Assembly (NCBI RefSeq): GCF_003026495.1
Contig: NZ_PYMA01000003.1
Span: 62,001-126,000 of the forward strand
DNA: 64,000 nt
Direction: 5' to 3'
From: Photobacterium sanctipauli
GTDB lineage: Bacteria; Pseudomonadota; Gammaproteobacteria; Enterobacterales; Vibrionaceae
A model generated the notes under the pieces. That model saw nothing but the letters and a program-made list of their open reading frames with translations. It did not search any database and was not told where the DNA came from. Within the stretch, counting starts at the first letter, position 1, and every line of letters starts with the position of its first letter. Below, one piece after another: positions 45,790-54,328 of the stretch. Position numbers and translations under genes: made by a program.

Positions 45790-47268
45790 TTAGCGCATGA
45801 TAAATGGGTCGGCCATAGGCTCTGATGAAGTGTTGATCCACACGGTTTTCAATTGGGTGAACTCGTTAATGGCATCGCTACCACATTCACGTCCGTAGCC
45901 GCTCTGACCATAGCCACCGATAGGTGCCGAGGCTGAAACTGCACGGTAGGTGTTTACCCAGACGATACCCGAGCGAATGCCCTTGATCATACGGTGTGCT
46001 TTCGCCAAGTTTTGCGTCCAGATCCCCGCGGCAAGGCCGTACTTGCTGTCATTGGCGAGCGCCAAGGCTTCAGCTTCGTCAGCAAAAGGAATAACCGTGG
46101 CAACCGGGCCAAAGATCTCTTCCTGCACCACCGTCGCGCTATGGTCTGTACACTCAAGAATAGTCGGGGTGTAATACCAGCCCGATGCGATATCAGGGCG
46201 CTTACCACCGGTGCGCAGTTTCGCGCCTTCGGTTAGGGCGATATCAACAAATCGCTCTACGGTTTCTAGCTGCGCCTTGGTAGCCATCGGCCCCATTTCG
46301 GTTTCAGGCTGCGACGGATCACCAATCACAATCTGCTCTGCACGTGCTTGCAACTTGCTCACAAACTCGTCGTACACATCTTGCTGGACCAACAGGCGTG
46401 AGCCGGATACACAGCTTTGACCCGCAGCGGCAAAGATACCCGCTACCGCGCCATTAACCGCGCTATCGATATCCGCATCATTGAAAATGATATTCGGTGA
46501 TTTACCGCCAAGCTCTAGCGACAATTTGGCATAGTTCTCTGCTGAATTACGGATCACGTGCTTCGAGCTTTCGCTACCGCCAGTGAAGGCGATTTTGCGT
46601 ACCAACGGGTGGCTGGAAAGTGCCGACCCACAAGGTAGGCCATAGCCGGTAATCACGTTAACCGCGCCTGCAGGGAAGCCCGCTTCTAACACCAAACGGC
46701 CTAGTTCTAGCAAGGTGGCAGAGGCATGCTCAGATGGCTTAAGTACCACGGTGTTACCCGCTGCCAATGCCGGGGCGATTTTGATTGCCGTTAGGTAAAG
46801 TGGTGAGTTCCAAGGAATAATGCCAGCAATCACACCCAAAGGTTCGCGCACGGTATAGCCGAACATATCTTGCTTATCCAGCGCCAGGGTTTCACCTTCG
46901 ACTTTATCGGCCAAGCCTGCAAAGTAGTAAAAGAACTCAGGTAAATAGCCAACCTGACCCAGTGTCTCGCGGATCAGCTTACCGTTGTCACGACTTTCTA
47001 GCTCTGCCAATTGCTCTTTATTTTCAGCAATTAGGTCACCAAGGCGACGCAGTAGTTTGCCGCGCTGAGCGGGTGTGGTTGAAGACCACTCAGGTGACAG
47101 GAAAGTGCTGTGTGCCGATTGCACTGCTTGCTCGACATCTTGCTCGTCGGCATAAGGGAATGTTGCCCACGCCTGCTCAGTGGCTGGATTAAGACTTTCG
47201 AACGTTTTGCCGCTAGCTGCCGCTACCCACTCACCGTGAATAAGCATCTGAAATTGCTCAAGCGCCAT
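45790..47268 (-). CDS. aldehyde dehydrogenase (TgnC-like by context)
   Basis: Protein of 492 residues. ALDH blocks: IIPWNSPLYLTAIKIAPALAAG, FTGGSESSKHV, LELGGKSPNIIFNDAD (Glu) and GQSCVSGSR (Cys). It is distinct from the SSADH in the same operon. In the trigonelline pathway TgnC oxidises the ring-opened N-methylformamido-methylene hydroxybutyrolactone to the corresponding succinate. CAGGAGGTAG precedes the ATG and the start overlaps the hydrolase stop by 11 bp, which implies translational coupling. Confidence 0.88.
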   Translation of the reverse strand: MALEQFQMLIHGEWVAAASGKTFESLNPATEQAWATFPYADEQDVEQAVQSAHSTFLSPEWSSTTPAQRGKLLRRLGDLIAENKEQLAELESRDNGKLIRETLGQVGYLPEFFYYFAGLADKVEGETLALDKQDMFGYTVREPLGVIAGIIPWNSPLYLTAIKIAPALAAGNTVVLKPSEHASATLLELGRLVLEAGFPAGAVNVITGYGLPCGSALSSHPLVRKIAFTGGSESSKHVIRNSAENYAKLSLELGGKSPNIIFNDADIDSAVNGAVAGIFAAAGQSCVSGSRLLVQQDVYDEFVSKLQARAEQIVIGDPSQPETEMGPMATKAQLETVERFVDIALTEGAKLRTGGKRPDIASGWYYTPTILECTDHSATVVQEEIFGPVATVIPFADEAEALALANDSKYGLAAGIWTQNLAKAHRMIKGIRSGIVWVNTYRAVSASAPIGGYGQSGYGRECGSDAINEFTQLKTVWINTSSEPMADPFIMR

Positions 47269-48118
47269 TGACTACCTCCTGTAGTATCACTTGATCTTGC
47301 TGACTTTGTTCCGATTGTTCTTGCTTTGGCTGCCCTTGAATGAACGCCAGTAGCATGTCATTCACCTGATGCGGTGCCTCGACCGGCATCATGTGACGTT
47401 GTTGTTCCAGTACAACGACCTGTGCATTGGGTAGATAACGTGCCAACCCGTACGCCATCTCCGGTGTCGAGCCAACATCCAGCTCGCCGGTGGCAACAAG
47501 CACTGGGAAGTGCAACGTATTTAATTGCGAGACACCATAGTTATCATTTTCACCAAACAACTGATAGGTCTGTAAATAACCATTTTCGCTATTCGTGACG
47601 ATGCGCTCTCTAAATGCATTAATTTGCGCTGGACTTGCACCTCGGTACTCCTTGCTGAACCAGCGCTCGATGGCGGCTTCAACATTGGCACCAGGTCCTA
47701 ACTTTTTCACTTCTTTACAACGAGACAGTACATTGCTTCGCTGCTCTTCCGTGCGGTTAAAGACACTATTGAGGATCACCAGGCGGTCGATTCGGTGTGA
47801 ATACTTCAGGGCAAATGCTCGCGCCACAAGGCCACCCATTGAAAAACCCACCACCGTGATCGGCTTGTCCAATTCAAGCTCACTGATCAAGCGCTCCAGC
47901 TGATCAGCGTAGGCTTCTATCGTCGCGTCTTCTTGCGGGTCAGGGCTTTCGCCGTGACCCAACATGTCGTACCCGATGATGTGAAAGTGTTGCTGAAGGC
48001 CGGCCACTTGGCCGCCCCACATGGATTTATCCAGACCTACACCATGAATGAAGATGACGGTATCGCCTTCTCCACATGAATAGTAGCTGGTTCCATCAAC
48101 TAATTTCATGCTCTCCAT
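47258..48118 (-). CDS. alpha/beta hydrolase (TgnD-like by context)
   Basis: Protein of 286 residues. The nucleophile elbow is GFSMGG (Ser), the oxyanion region FIHGVGLDKSMWG and the catalytic His in QQRHMMPVEAP. The last ~25 residues are a Gln/Glu-rich tail (KQEQSEQSQQDQ), unusual for the family. TgnD-type hydrolases split N-methylformamido-methylene-succinate into succinate semialdehyde, formate, methylamine and CO2. It follows the DUF1185 gene by 9 bp. Confidence 0.85.
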   Translation of the reverse strand: MESMKLVDGTSYYSCGEGDTVIFIHGVGLDKSMWGGQVAGLQQHFHIIGYDMLGHGESPDPQEDATIEAYADQLERLISELELDKPITVVGFSMGGLVARAFALKYSHRIDRLVILNSVFNRTEEQRSNVLSRCKEVKKLGPGANVEAAIERWFSKEYRGASPAQINAFRERIVTNSENGYLQTYQLFGENDNYGVSQLNTLHFPVLVATGELDVGSTPEMAYGLARYLPNAQVVVLEQQRHMMPVEAPHQVNDMLLAFIQGQPKQEQSEQSQQDQVILQEVVNGA

Positions 48119-48127
48119 ATCGCTTCC

Positions 48128-48730
48128 TTATTGCTGCTGTTGTGCGGCTTTTTCTTTTGCGATTTCTTCAAGATCGATATAACGGTTGCCGATACGAGGG
48201 TGAACACGACCACCATCTGACGCACCTAATACCACGACGATTTCATTTGCAGCTGGTGCATCTTCAATTTTCATTTCCAGCGTAATGTAGTGAGAACGTA
48301 AACCTTCATCATCTTTATGCATCATTGGCACTTGGATTGACGTACCACCTGCACCACGCTTATTGGTGAAGCTCAAGTAGCTTTTAGCCTCAACCGCTTC
48401 ACGGTAGTGGTTACCAAAACGAAGGGTGTGGATCACGGCAGAAGCGTGCTCGATTTCACCTTCCATGCCCACAACAGCGGCCTTACCGTAAGCTTCAATG
48501 TTTTCCGCACCACCCATTACACCAACTAGCTTGTCAACGATTAGCGCACCTAGGTCTGAACAATGCTCAGTAATTTCAGGGCGTAGGTTTTCAACGAACC
48601 CTTTGCCGTGCCAAGGGTTTTCGATGACAGCGGCAACAGCAGCCATAGTGACAGGCTTGTCACCAACTTTACCGCCTTCAATGCGCGTTTCTTCAATGTA
48701 GGTACAGATCTTACGGATATTAAAAGCCAT
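48128..48730 (-). CDS. amino acid synthesis family (DUF1185-type) protein
   Basis: Protein of 200 residues from the ATG at 48730; AAGGAAAACGCA lies upstream, while a start 19 codons earlier has no site. Family blocks: ICTYIEETRIEGGK, AAVIENPWHGKGFVENL, GKAAVVGMEGEIEHASAVIHTLRFGNHYR. The biochemical role of this family is unknown. It is the first gene of the minus-strand operon, so it is probably important to the pathway even though it has no counterpart among the five described trigonelline enzymes. Confidence 0.82.
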   Translation of the reverse strand: MAFNIRKICTYIEETRIEGGKVGDKPVTMAAVAAVIENPWHGKGFVENLRPEITEHCSDLGALIVDKLVGVMGGAENIEAYGKAAVVGMEGEIEHASAVIHTLRFGNHYREAVEAKSYLSFTNKRGAGGTSIQVPMMHKDDEGLRSHYITLEMKIEDAPAANEIVVVLGASDGGRVHPRIGNRYIDLEEIAKEKAAQQQQ

Positions 48731-48796
48731 TGCGTTTTCCTTCTCACTTGTATGTTTTCTAGCAATAACGTCTCTGTCACTGCTCAACCTGTATTA

Positions 48797-48806
48797 TGGT
48801 ATACCA
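48797..48806. promoter_or_regulatory. palindromic operator 1 (GntR/FadR-type)
   Basis: Perfect palindrome TGGTATACCA, 66 bp upstream of the DUF1185 start. The shared longer form TTATGGTATACCAA recurs before the transporter. The symmetry fits FadR-subfamily GntR sites (TGGTNNACCA-like). Confidence 0.75.
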
Positions 48807-49103
48807 AATTTTTTGAACAAAAAGAAAGCGTTTTATTTTATCCCTCTACTCATTAAATCAAACAAACCACAATTAAATTGTTATTTATCAATTATTTAAA
48901 TCTAAAAATCAAACTTAACCTGATAATGACCCATTTATCAAAAAATCTACAACGATCACAATTTGTTAATTTAATTAACCATCATGCAAATGTTAAAAAC
49001 CACATCAAAGTCAACTCAATACTTTTAAAATCAACAACTTAAATAAAAATCAATGTTAAATCATTGTTAATATCACTACTTGATACGCTGTTTTTTGGTG
49101 TTA

Positions 49104-49113
49104 TGGTATACCA
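49104..49113. promoter_or_regulatory. palindromic operator 2 (GntR/FadR-type)
   Basis: Same TTATGGTATACCAA context, 133 bp upstream of the BCCT gene and 307 bp from operator 1. One site per divergent transcript. The 48731-49246 interval is otherwise AT-rich and gene-free. Confidence 0.75.
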
Positions 49114-49246
49114 AGAAACACAATACAATATCAGCAAGACATGTGCTGATGACATAAAAAAGGGGTGTCCGGGGTGATGTAGTCCGAGGGCTGCTGCAGT
49201 TCAAACCAAGGCACGATCATACAGCGTATAAAGGAGCAATCCTGCT

Positions 49247-50860
49247 ATGATTTCCAATAACAATATGGTTAACAAGCAAGGGATTTTTCAAGGGGTTAAC
49301 CAAACCATGACCATCGCCTCGCTGGCAATGGTTTCAGCATTTGTCCTCTTTTCAGTTTTACAAATTGACTTGGCAAATACTGTCTACAACGGCGTAAAAC
49401 AATGGATCACCAGCAACTTTGGTTGGTATTACATCGCCGCTGTTGCAGTCATCTTCGTTTTTTCGGTTTGGGTAACTTTTAGCAAATTCGGTAGCATCCG
49501 CTTGGGTAAAGACACAGACCGACCAGAGTTTAATAACTTCACTTGGTTCGCCATGCTGTTCAGTGCTGCTGTCGGTACAGGCTTGATGTTCTGGAGCATC
49601 GCCGAGCCACTCACCTATATCCAAGGCAACCCGTTTGCGGATATGGCAAATGTGCAGGCCAACACTGCCGAAGCAGCACAGATCGGTATGCGTATTACTA
49701 TCTTCCACTGGGGTTTGAACGCCTGGAGTGTCTACGTATTGGTTGGCTTGATCTTGGCTTACTTTGCCTACCGCAAAGGCCTACCGCTCACCATCCGCTC
49801 TGCTTTATACCCAATTTTAGGTGAGCGTATCTATGGCCCAATCGGCCATGCCGTCGACCTGCTGGCTATCTTCAGTACCCTATTTGGTACCGCGACAACG
49901 CTAGGTTTGGGTGTATCGCAAATGAATGCGGGCCTTAACTACCTGTTTGGCATTGAGATCAACTCGGTTAACCAATTGATCTTGATAGTGGTTGTTGGAT
50001 CAATCGCGACATTCTCGGCAGTATCAGGGCTACAAAAAGGCATTAAATTCTTAAGCCAATGGAACGTTCGCATCAGCTCTATCCTGTTTGCTTTCTTCCT
50101 GATTGCCGGTCCAACTGCTTACTTGTTCGGTAGCTTCTTCACCAACCTGGGTGATTACCTTAACAACTTCGTGGCAATGTCAGTGTGGGTTGATACAAAC
50201 CCAGAAAGCCAGTGGCAAGGTTGGTGGACAATCTTCTACTGGGCATGGTGGCTAAGCTGGGGCCCATACGTTGGTATCTTCATCGCGCGTATCTCTAAAG
50301 GCCGTACTATCCGTGAACTAATGCTAGGCGGTATTCTAAGCAGCACACTCGGCGCATTCACTTGGATCACCATCATGGGCGGCACGGCAAACTACGTCGA
50401 GCTATACGGTGCCGGTGGCCTAACAGAAGTAGTAAACGAAAACCTAACCATGGTGCTTTACAGCACAATCGAAGCACTGAACGTACACTGGCTAACATGG
50501 CCAATGGCGGCACTGGCAACCTTGATGATCATCTCTTGGTTCGTTACCTCTGCTGACTCTGCCACCCTGGTTATCTGTACCATCCTGTCGATGGGCGGCA
50601 ACCACCCACCAATTAGAATGCGTGTGGTTTGGGGAGCTGGTCTAGGCGTGGTTGCAGGTATCTTGCTGATGGCCGGTGGGTTACAAGGCCTACAAGCAGC
50701 CTCTATCGCAGCGGCACTACCATTCTCGATGGTGCTAATCGTGATGGGCTACTGCCTAATGAAAGATCTATACAGCGGCACCGAATACCAAGAGTCGCCA
50801 ACACCGCTAGTAAAAGAAGAAACACAAACATTAAAGCCCGCGTCTGCTCTGTCTAAATAA
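49247..50860 (+). CDS. BCCT-family betaine/choline/carnitine-type transporter
   Basis: Inner-membrane protein of 537 residues with about 12 membrane segments. BCCT signature regions are visible: FAMLFSAAVGTGLMFWSIAEPL, the aromatic cage segment FYWAWWLSWGPYVGIFIARISKGRTIREL and a Trp-rich TM4 area (FHWGLNAWSVYVLVGL). AAGGAG lies 10 bp before the ATG. It heads the plus-strand transcript with the luciferase-type oxygenase. BCCT carriers move quaternary ammonium betaines; trigonelline is such a compound, so the substrate assignment is reasonable inference. Confidence 0.92.
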   Translation: MISNNNMVNKQGIFQGVNQTMTIASLAMVSAFVLFSVLQIDLANTVYNGVKQWITSNFGWYYIAAVAVIFVFSVWVTFSKFGSIRLGKDTDRPEFNNFTWFAMLFSAAVGTGLMFWSIAEPLTYIQGNPFADMANVQANTAEAAQIGMRITIFHWGLNAWSVYVLVGLILAYFAYRKGLPLTIRSALYPILGERIYGPIGHAVDLLAIFSTLFGTATTLGLGVSQMNAGLNYLFGIEINSVNQLILIVVVGSIATFSAVSGLQKGIKFLSQWNVRISSILFAFFLIAGPTAYLFGSFFTNLGDYLNNFVAMSVWVDTNPESQWQGWWTIFYWAWWLSWGPYVGIFIARISKGRTIRELMLGGILSSTLGAFTWITIMGGTANYVELYGAGGLTEVVNENLTMVLYSTIEALNVHWLTWPMAALATLMIISWFVTSADSATLVICTILSMGGNHPPIRMRVVWGAGLGVVAGILLMAGGLQGLQAASIAAALPFSMVLIVMGYCLMKDLYSGTEYQESPTPLVKEETQTLKPASALSK

Positions 50861-50887
50861 GGTACTGCAGACAACTAAGAAAAAGAA

Positions 50888-50908
50888 TGAGGCTGCTAGC
50901 CAGCCTCA
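50888..50908 (+). terminator. hairpin between transporter and oxygenase genes
   Basis: TGAGGCTG/CAGCCTCA with a short loop and no T-run; more likely an mRNA-stability or attenuation element than a terminator. Confidence 0.45.
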
Positions 50909-50937
50909 AACAAAAACATCACAGAAAGGATACTGCT

Positions 50938-51975
50938 ATGAAATTCTCTCTTTTCCTGCATATGGAACGCTACGATGACAACAAAACTCACCAAGAATCA
51001 TTGGCAGAGCTAACAGAGTTAGTACAAATTGCCGAGAAAGGTGGTTTTGAGATGGCGTGGGTGGGTGAGCACCACGCAATGGAGTTCACCATTGCGCCAA
51101 ACCCAATCAACTACATTACTTACCTTGCCAATAAAACCAGCTCTATTCGCCTAGGTGCCGGTACCTTTATTGCCCCATTCTGGCATCCGGTTAAGTTAGC
51201 AGGTGAAGCAGCATTAGCAGATATCATGTGTGATGGCCGCTTGGAATTTGGTATTGCCCGCGGCGCTTACCAGGCCGAATTTGACCGCTTAATGAATGGT
51301 ATGCCAGCGGCTGATGGCGGTAAGTACCTTCGTGAAATGGTACCTGCGCTGCAGAAGCTATGGACCAGCGACTACGCGCACGATGGCGAACTATTCCAGT
51401 TCCCTACCACCACCAGCGTACCTAAGCCATTGCAACAGCCTCACCCACCGATGTGGGTTGCAGCTCGCGATCCGGATTCACACAACTTTGCTATCAGCAG
51501 CGGTTGTAATGTCATGGTGACCCCGCTTCAGAAGAATGATGAAGAAGTACAAGATCTGATGAACAAATTCAACGATGCCTGTGCTAACAACCCACAAGTT
51601 GATCGTCCAGACATCATGCTGCTACGCCACACATTTGTTGGTGAAAATGAGCAGGAACTCACCGTTGGTACCGATGCCCTTCACCACTGGTACTCGATGT
51701 TCATGGCATGGGCACGCAACAACCAAACACCGGATAACGGCTTTGTTGATCGCCTAAGCAGCGAAGATCTGGGCGAAGGTTTCAGCAAAGAAGTACTACG
51801 CAACAACCTTGCTGTTGGTACACCAGAAGAAGTGGTTGCTCGCTTGAAGTACTACGAAACACTGGGTGTTAGCCAGTACAGCTACTGGGCAGATAACAGC
51901 CTTAGTTTTGAAGAGAAGAAAAAGTCGCTTCAGCTGTTCATCGACAAGGTAATGCCAGCATTTAAACAAGATTAA
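50938..51975 (+). CDS. luciferase-like flavin monooxygenase, oxygenase component (TgnA-like by context)
   Basis: LLM-class protein of 345 residues. Blocks typical of alkanal-monooxygenase-like TIM barrels: WVGEHHAMEFTIAPNPINYI, RLGAGTFIAPFWHPVKLAGEAALADIMCDGRLEFGIARG, PPMWVAARDPDSHNFA. It needs reduced FMN, presumably from the reductase at 45264-45776. In trigonelline catabolism TgnA opens the pyridine ring of N-methylnicotinate. AAGGA lies 7 bp upstream of the ATG at 50938; the earlier in-frame start lies inside the intercistronic hairpin. Confidence 0.9.
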   Translation: MKFSLFLHMERYDDNKTHQESLAELTELVQIAEKGGFEMAWVGEHHAMEFTIAPNPINYITYLANKTSSIRLGAGTFIAPFWHPVKLAGEAALADIMCDGRLEFGIARGAYQAEFDRLMNGMPAADGGKYLREMVPALQKLWTSDYAHDGELFQFPTTTSVPKPLQQPHPPMWVAARDPDSHNFAISSGCNVMVTPLQKNDEEVQDLMNKFNDACANNPQVDRPDIMLLRHTFVGENEQELTVGTDALHHWYSMFMAWARNNQTPDNGFVDRLSSEDLGEGFSKEVLRNNLAVGTPEEVVARLKYYETLGVSQYSYWADNSLSFEEKKKSLQLFIDKVMPAFKQD

Positions 51976-52013
51976 GTTCTTTGAAAGTGTAACGATCTCT
52001 GCTTTCCTAGCTT

Positions 52014-52037
52014 GCCCCATTCGCGTGGGGCCTTTTT
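52014..52037 (+). terminator. terminator after the oxygenase gene
   Basis: GCCCCA-TTCGCG-TGGGGC followed by CTTTTT. Confidence 0.85.
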
Positions 52038-52080
52038 CTCGCAACACCTCCCCACTTATTAGCCAAACAAGGAAGAAACA

Positions 52081-52365
52081 ATGAAAGGATACTGGCTCGC
52101 CCATGTTACCGTCCACGATACGGAACAATACTTAAAATACACTGCCCTCGCCCCACAAGCATTTGCTGCCTACGGTGGCAAGCTACTGGCTCGTGGCGGA
52201 CGGTACCAACAGCTTGAAGGCGATGAGCGTCAGCGCCATGTAGTGATTGAATTCCCTTCCTTTGATGATGCGCTTGCCTGTTACCATTCAGAAGCCTATC
52301 AACAAGCAGCTGCTGAGCGCCAAGGGGTAGCGGCAGCAGAAGTCGCGATTGTTGAAGGGGTATAA
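52081..52365 (+). CDS. DUF1330 family protein
   Basis: Ferredoxin-like-fold protein of 94 residues: KGYWLAHVTVHDTEQYLKYTALAPQAFAAYGGKLLARGG is the DUF1330 pattern, and VIEFPSFDDALACYHSEAYQ follows. These small dimeric proteins often accompany dioxygenase and flavin monooxygenase clusters, but the function is unproven. AGGAAGAAAC precedes the ATG. It lies between the oxygenase terminator and the regulator. Confidence 0.85.
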   Translation: MKGYWLAHVTVHDTEQYLKYTALAPQAFAAYGGKLLARGGRYQQLEGDERQRHVVIEFPSFDDALACYHSEAYQQAAAERQGVAAAEVAIVEGV

Positions 52366-52516
52366 CCTGCTGTTGTGATGGAAATTCACCCACCTAGCGG
52401 GTCAAATAAAAATAAAACAACAATTGAATTAACAATCGCTTATAATCGCCTTTGTAGAACAACATATAATCAAAAAGATGCACAAAAAGGCGCATGACTC
52501 TTTTCAGCATTCCATA

Positions 52517-52524
52517 GGTTTACC
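52517..52524. promoter_or_regulatory. degenerate operator before the GntR gene
   Basis: GGTTTACC in ATAGGTTTACCAAT, one base off the core of the TGGTATACCA operators, 32 bp before the regulator start. Suggests weak autoregulation. Confidence 0.35.
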
Positions 52525-52555
52525 AATGAATGCTTAACCGTAGTGAGAATACAGC

Positions 52556-53287
52556 ATGATTAGGCAACCTTCCCAAATTACCAAGATAGATAACAGCCGC
52601 GTTCCTTTACGTGAGAAAGTACTCGCCACCTTGCGATCTGCCATCATGAATTTTCAGCTTTTACCGGGTGATCGCCTGGTAGAGCGCGATTTATGCGACA
52701 TGCTGGGGGTGAGCCGGACGTCAGTGCGTGAAGCGCTACGCCACCTCGAATCAGAAGGCTTGGTTGATTACTTGGAAAACAAAGGGCCAATAGTTACCCG
52801 GCTGACTCTTGAAACAGCAAAAGAAATCTATGAACTTCGCGCCAGCCTAGAAAGCCTGATTGTTCAGCTATACACCATCAATGCCACCGACAAGCAATTG
52901 CAGATGCTTGAAACAACCCTGCACTTGCTGACCCGCCGCCTAACCCAAGGCAACGTGGCGAATATTCTTGATAGTGTGAATGACTTCTATGAACTGCTTT
53001 ACGAAGGCTGTGGTAACCAAACTGCCGCTAAGCTACTGCGCCAACAGCAAGCGCGGATAAACCTACTGCGTGCGACTTCCATTTCACAAGAAAACCGCTA
53101 TATGCAGAGCATTGAAGAAATGAGTGCCATTGTTGATGCCATCATGAAACGTGACTGCGCAGCGGCTCACCATGCCTGCATCGAGCATGTAAAGCGCGCA
53201 TCTGAAGTGGCACTTGCCGCCATGGCTGAAAAAGAAGGCATTGCAGAGATACCAACCATCTTTGTATCAGAGCAAGCCCTTGCCTAA
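52556..53287 (+). CDS. GntR-family (FadR subfamily, FCD domain) regulator
   Basis: Protein of 243 residues. The N-terminal winged helix (about 15-80; PLREKVLATLRSAIMNFQLLPGDRLVERDLCDMLGVSRTSVREALRHLESEGLV) is classic GntR, and an all-helical FCD-type domain follows (about 90-220). FCD members bind small acids or pathway intermediates. As the only regulator in the cluster, it is the likely reader of the twin TGGTATACCA sites and the equivalent of a trigonelline-pathway regulator. Confidence 0.9.
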   Translation: MIRQPSQITKIDNSRVPLREKVLATLRSAIMNFQLLPGDRLVERDLCDMLGVSRTSVREALRHLESEGLVDYLENKGPIVTRLTLETAKEIYELRASLESLIVQLYTINATDKQLQMLETTLHLLTRRLTQGNVANILDSVNDFYELLYEGCGNQTAAKLLRQQQARINLLRATSISQENRYMQSIEEMSAIVDAIMKRDCAAAHHACIEHVKRASEVALAAMAEKEGIAEIPTIFVSEQALA

Positions 53288-53338
53288 CTCATCACAGCAT
53301 TGAATACTTAGGGTAAACACCCTTATATAGGCATTGAA

Positions 53339-53701
53339 ATGAACCAGCATGAAAAGCTCAACTATGTTGAATTCTCGGCTTCTGACTTAACCGCAACCAA
53401 AGCTTTCTTCTCTGCGGTCTTCGGCTGGGAGTTTGTCGATTACGGCCCGGAATATACAGCGTTCTCAAACCAGGGATTGGATGGCGGTTTCTTTAAGGCT
53501 GACGCTTGCTCCGAAACCCTCACTGGTGGCGCGTTGCTGGTCTTTTATAGCGCCGATATCCAATCGACGCTCGATAACGTACGCAACAACGGCGGCACCA
53601 TCGTCCGTGATATTTTTGATTTCCCCGGCGGTTGCCGATTCCACTTCAAAGAACCTAGCGGCAACGAGTTCGCGGTATGGTCTGAGTCCGTTGCCAACTA
53701 A
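53339..53701 (+). CDS. VOC-superfamily (glyoxalase/bleomycin-resistance-like) protein
   Basis: Protein of 120 residues with one VOC fold: NYVEFSASDLTATKAFFSAVFGWEFVDYGPEYTAF and FDFPGGCRFHFKEPSGNEFAVWS. Function is unassigned; such proteins can be dioxygenases, isomerases or binding proteins. It is 51 bp after the regulator and its stop overlaps the convergent OsmC gene by 4 bp. A link with the catabolic cluster is possible but not shown. Confidence 0.85.
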   Translation: MNQHEKLNYVEFSASDLTATKAFFSAVFGWEFVDYGPEYTAFSNQGLDGGFFKADACSETLTGGALLVFYSADIQSTLDNVRNNGGTIVRDIFDFPGGCRFHFKEPSGNEFAVWSESVAN

Positions 53702-54099
53702 GGCTTAAGGATTTCTACCGAGTGAGTCACTTTAATTTTCGGCTGTAGCATCAAGCAAACATGGCAGTACTTTTCCAATGCATTGTTAGCCGCAGCCGAC
53801 ACTTGCTCTTCAGTCACATTAGCAGCCTTGACCACAAAGTGCAGATTCACACTTTCGTACAACCGTGGCGAGCTTTCGGTCAGGGTATAAGTCAATTTGT
53901 TTTCAAACTGCCTTAACTCGACACCCTCATCCTGCAGCCCCATCACTACATCAGTGGCGCTGCATGTACCTAGTGCTGATAACAATACTTCAGTGGGGCA
54001 TGGGGCTTTTTTGCCATCGGCATCAATGGTGAATTCGAACTTATCTTCTGTCACCACGTTAAACTGACAATCTTCTAACCAACTTACGCTTACTGCCAT
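53698..54099 (-). CDS. OsmC-family protein
   Basis: Protein of 133 residues. OsmC/Ohr-fold features are KKAPCPTEVLLSALGTCSATDVVMGL with one conserved Cys and YCHVCLMLQPKIKV with the second. The family includes organic hydroperoxide peroxidases, though this variant (YhfA-like) is not proven active. It is convergent with the VOC gene and has no operon partner. Confidence 0.85.
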   Translation of the reverse strand: MAVSVSWLEDCQFNVVTEDKFEFTIDADGKKAPCPTEVLLSALGTCSATDVVMGLQDEGVELRQFENKLTYTLTESSPRLYESVNLHFVVKAANVTEEQVSAAANNALEKYCHVCLMLQPKIKVTHSVEILKP

Positions 54100-54328
54100 T
54101 GTGATATTCCTACAAAATTAAACAACTAATCTTCCTTTCAAATACTTCTCCCTATTGCTGTTAAACCCCACGAACTATTAGATAACAGTGACTTAACTGG
54201 GATAACAATGTTTCAGCAACAAAATAATGGTTAGAAGCAGATTTATCCCTAATATCAATACGTTTGATTCATCAACCACAGTAGATTACTCTGTTTGGCA
54301 CAGGAGTAAACACAACACAAGGTTAATA

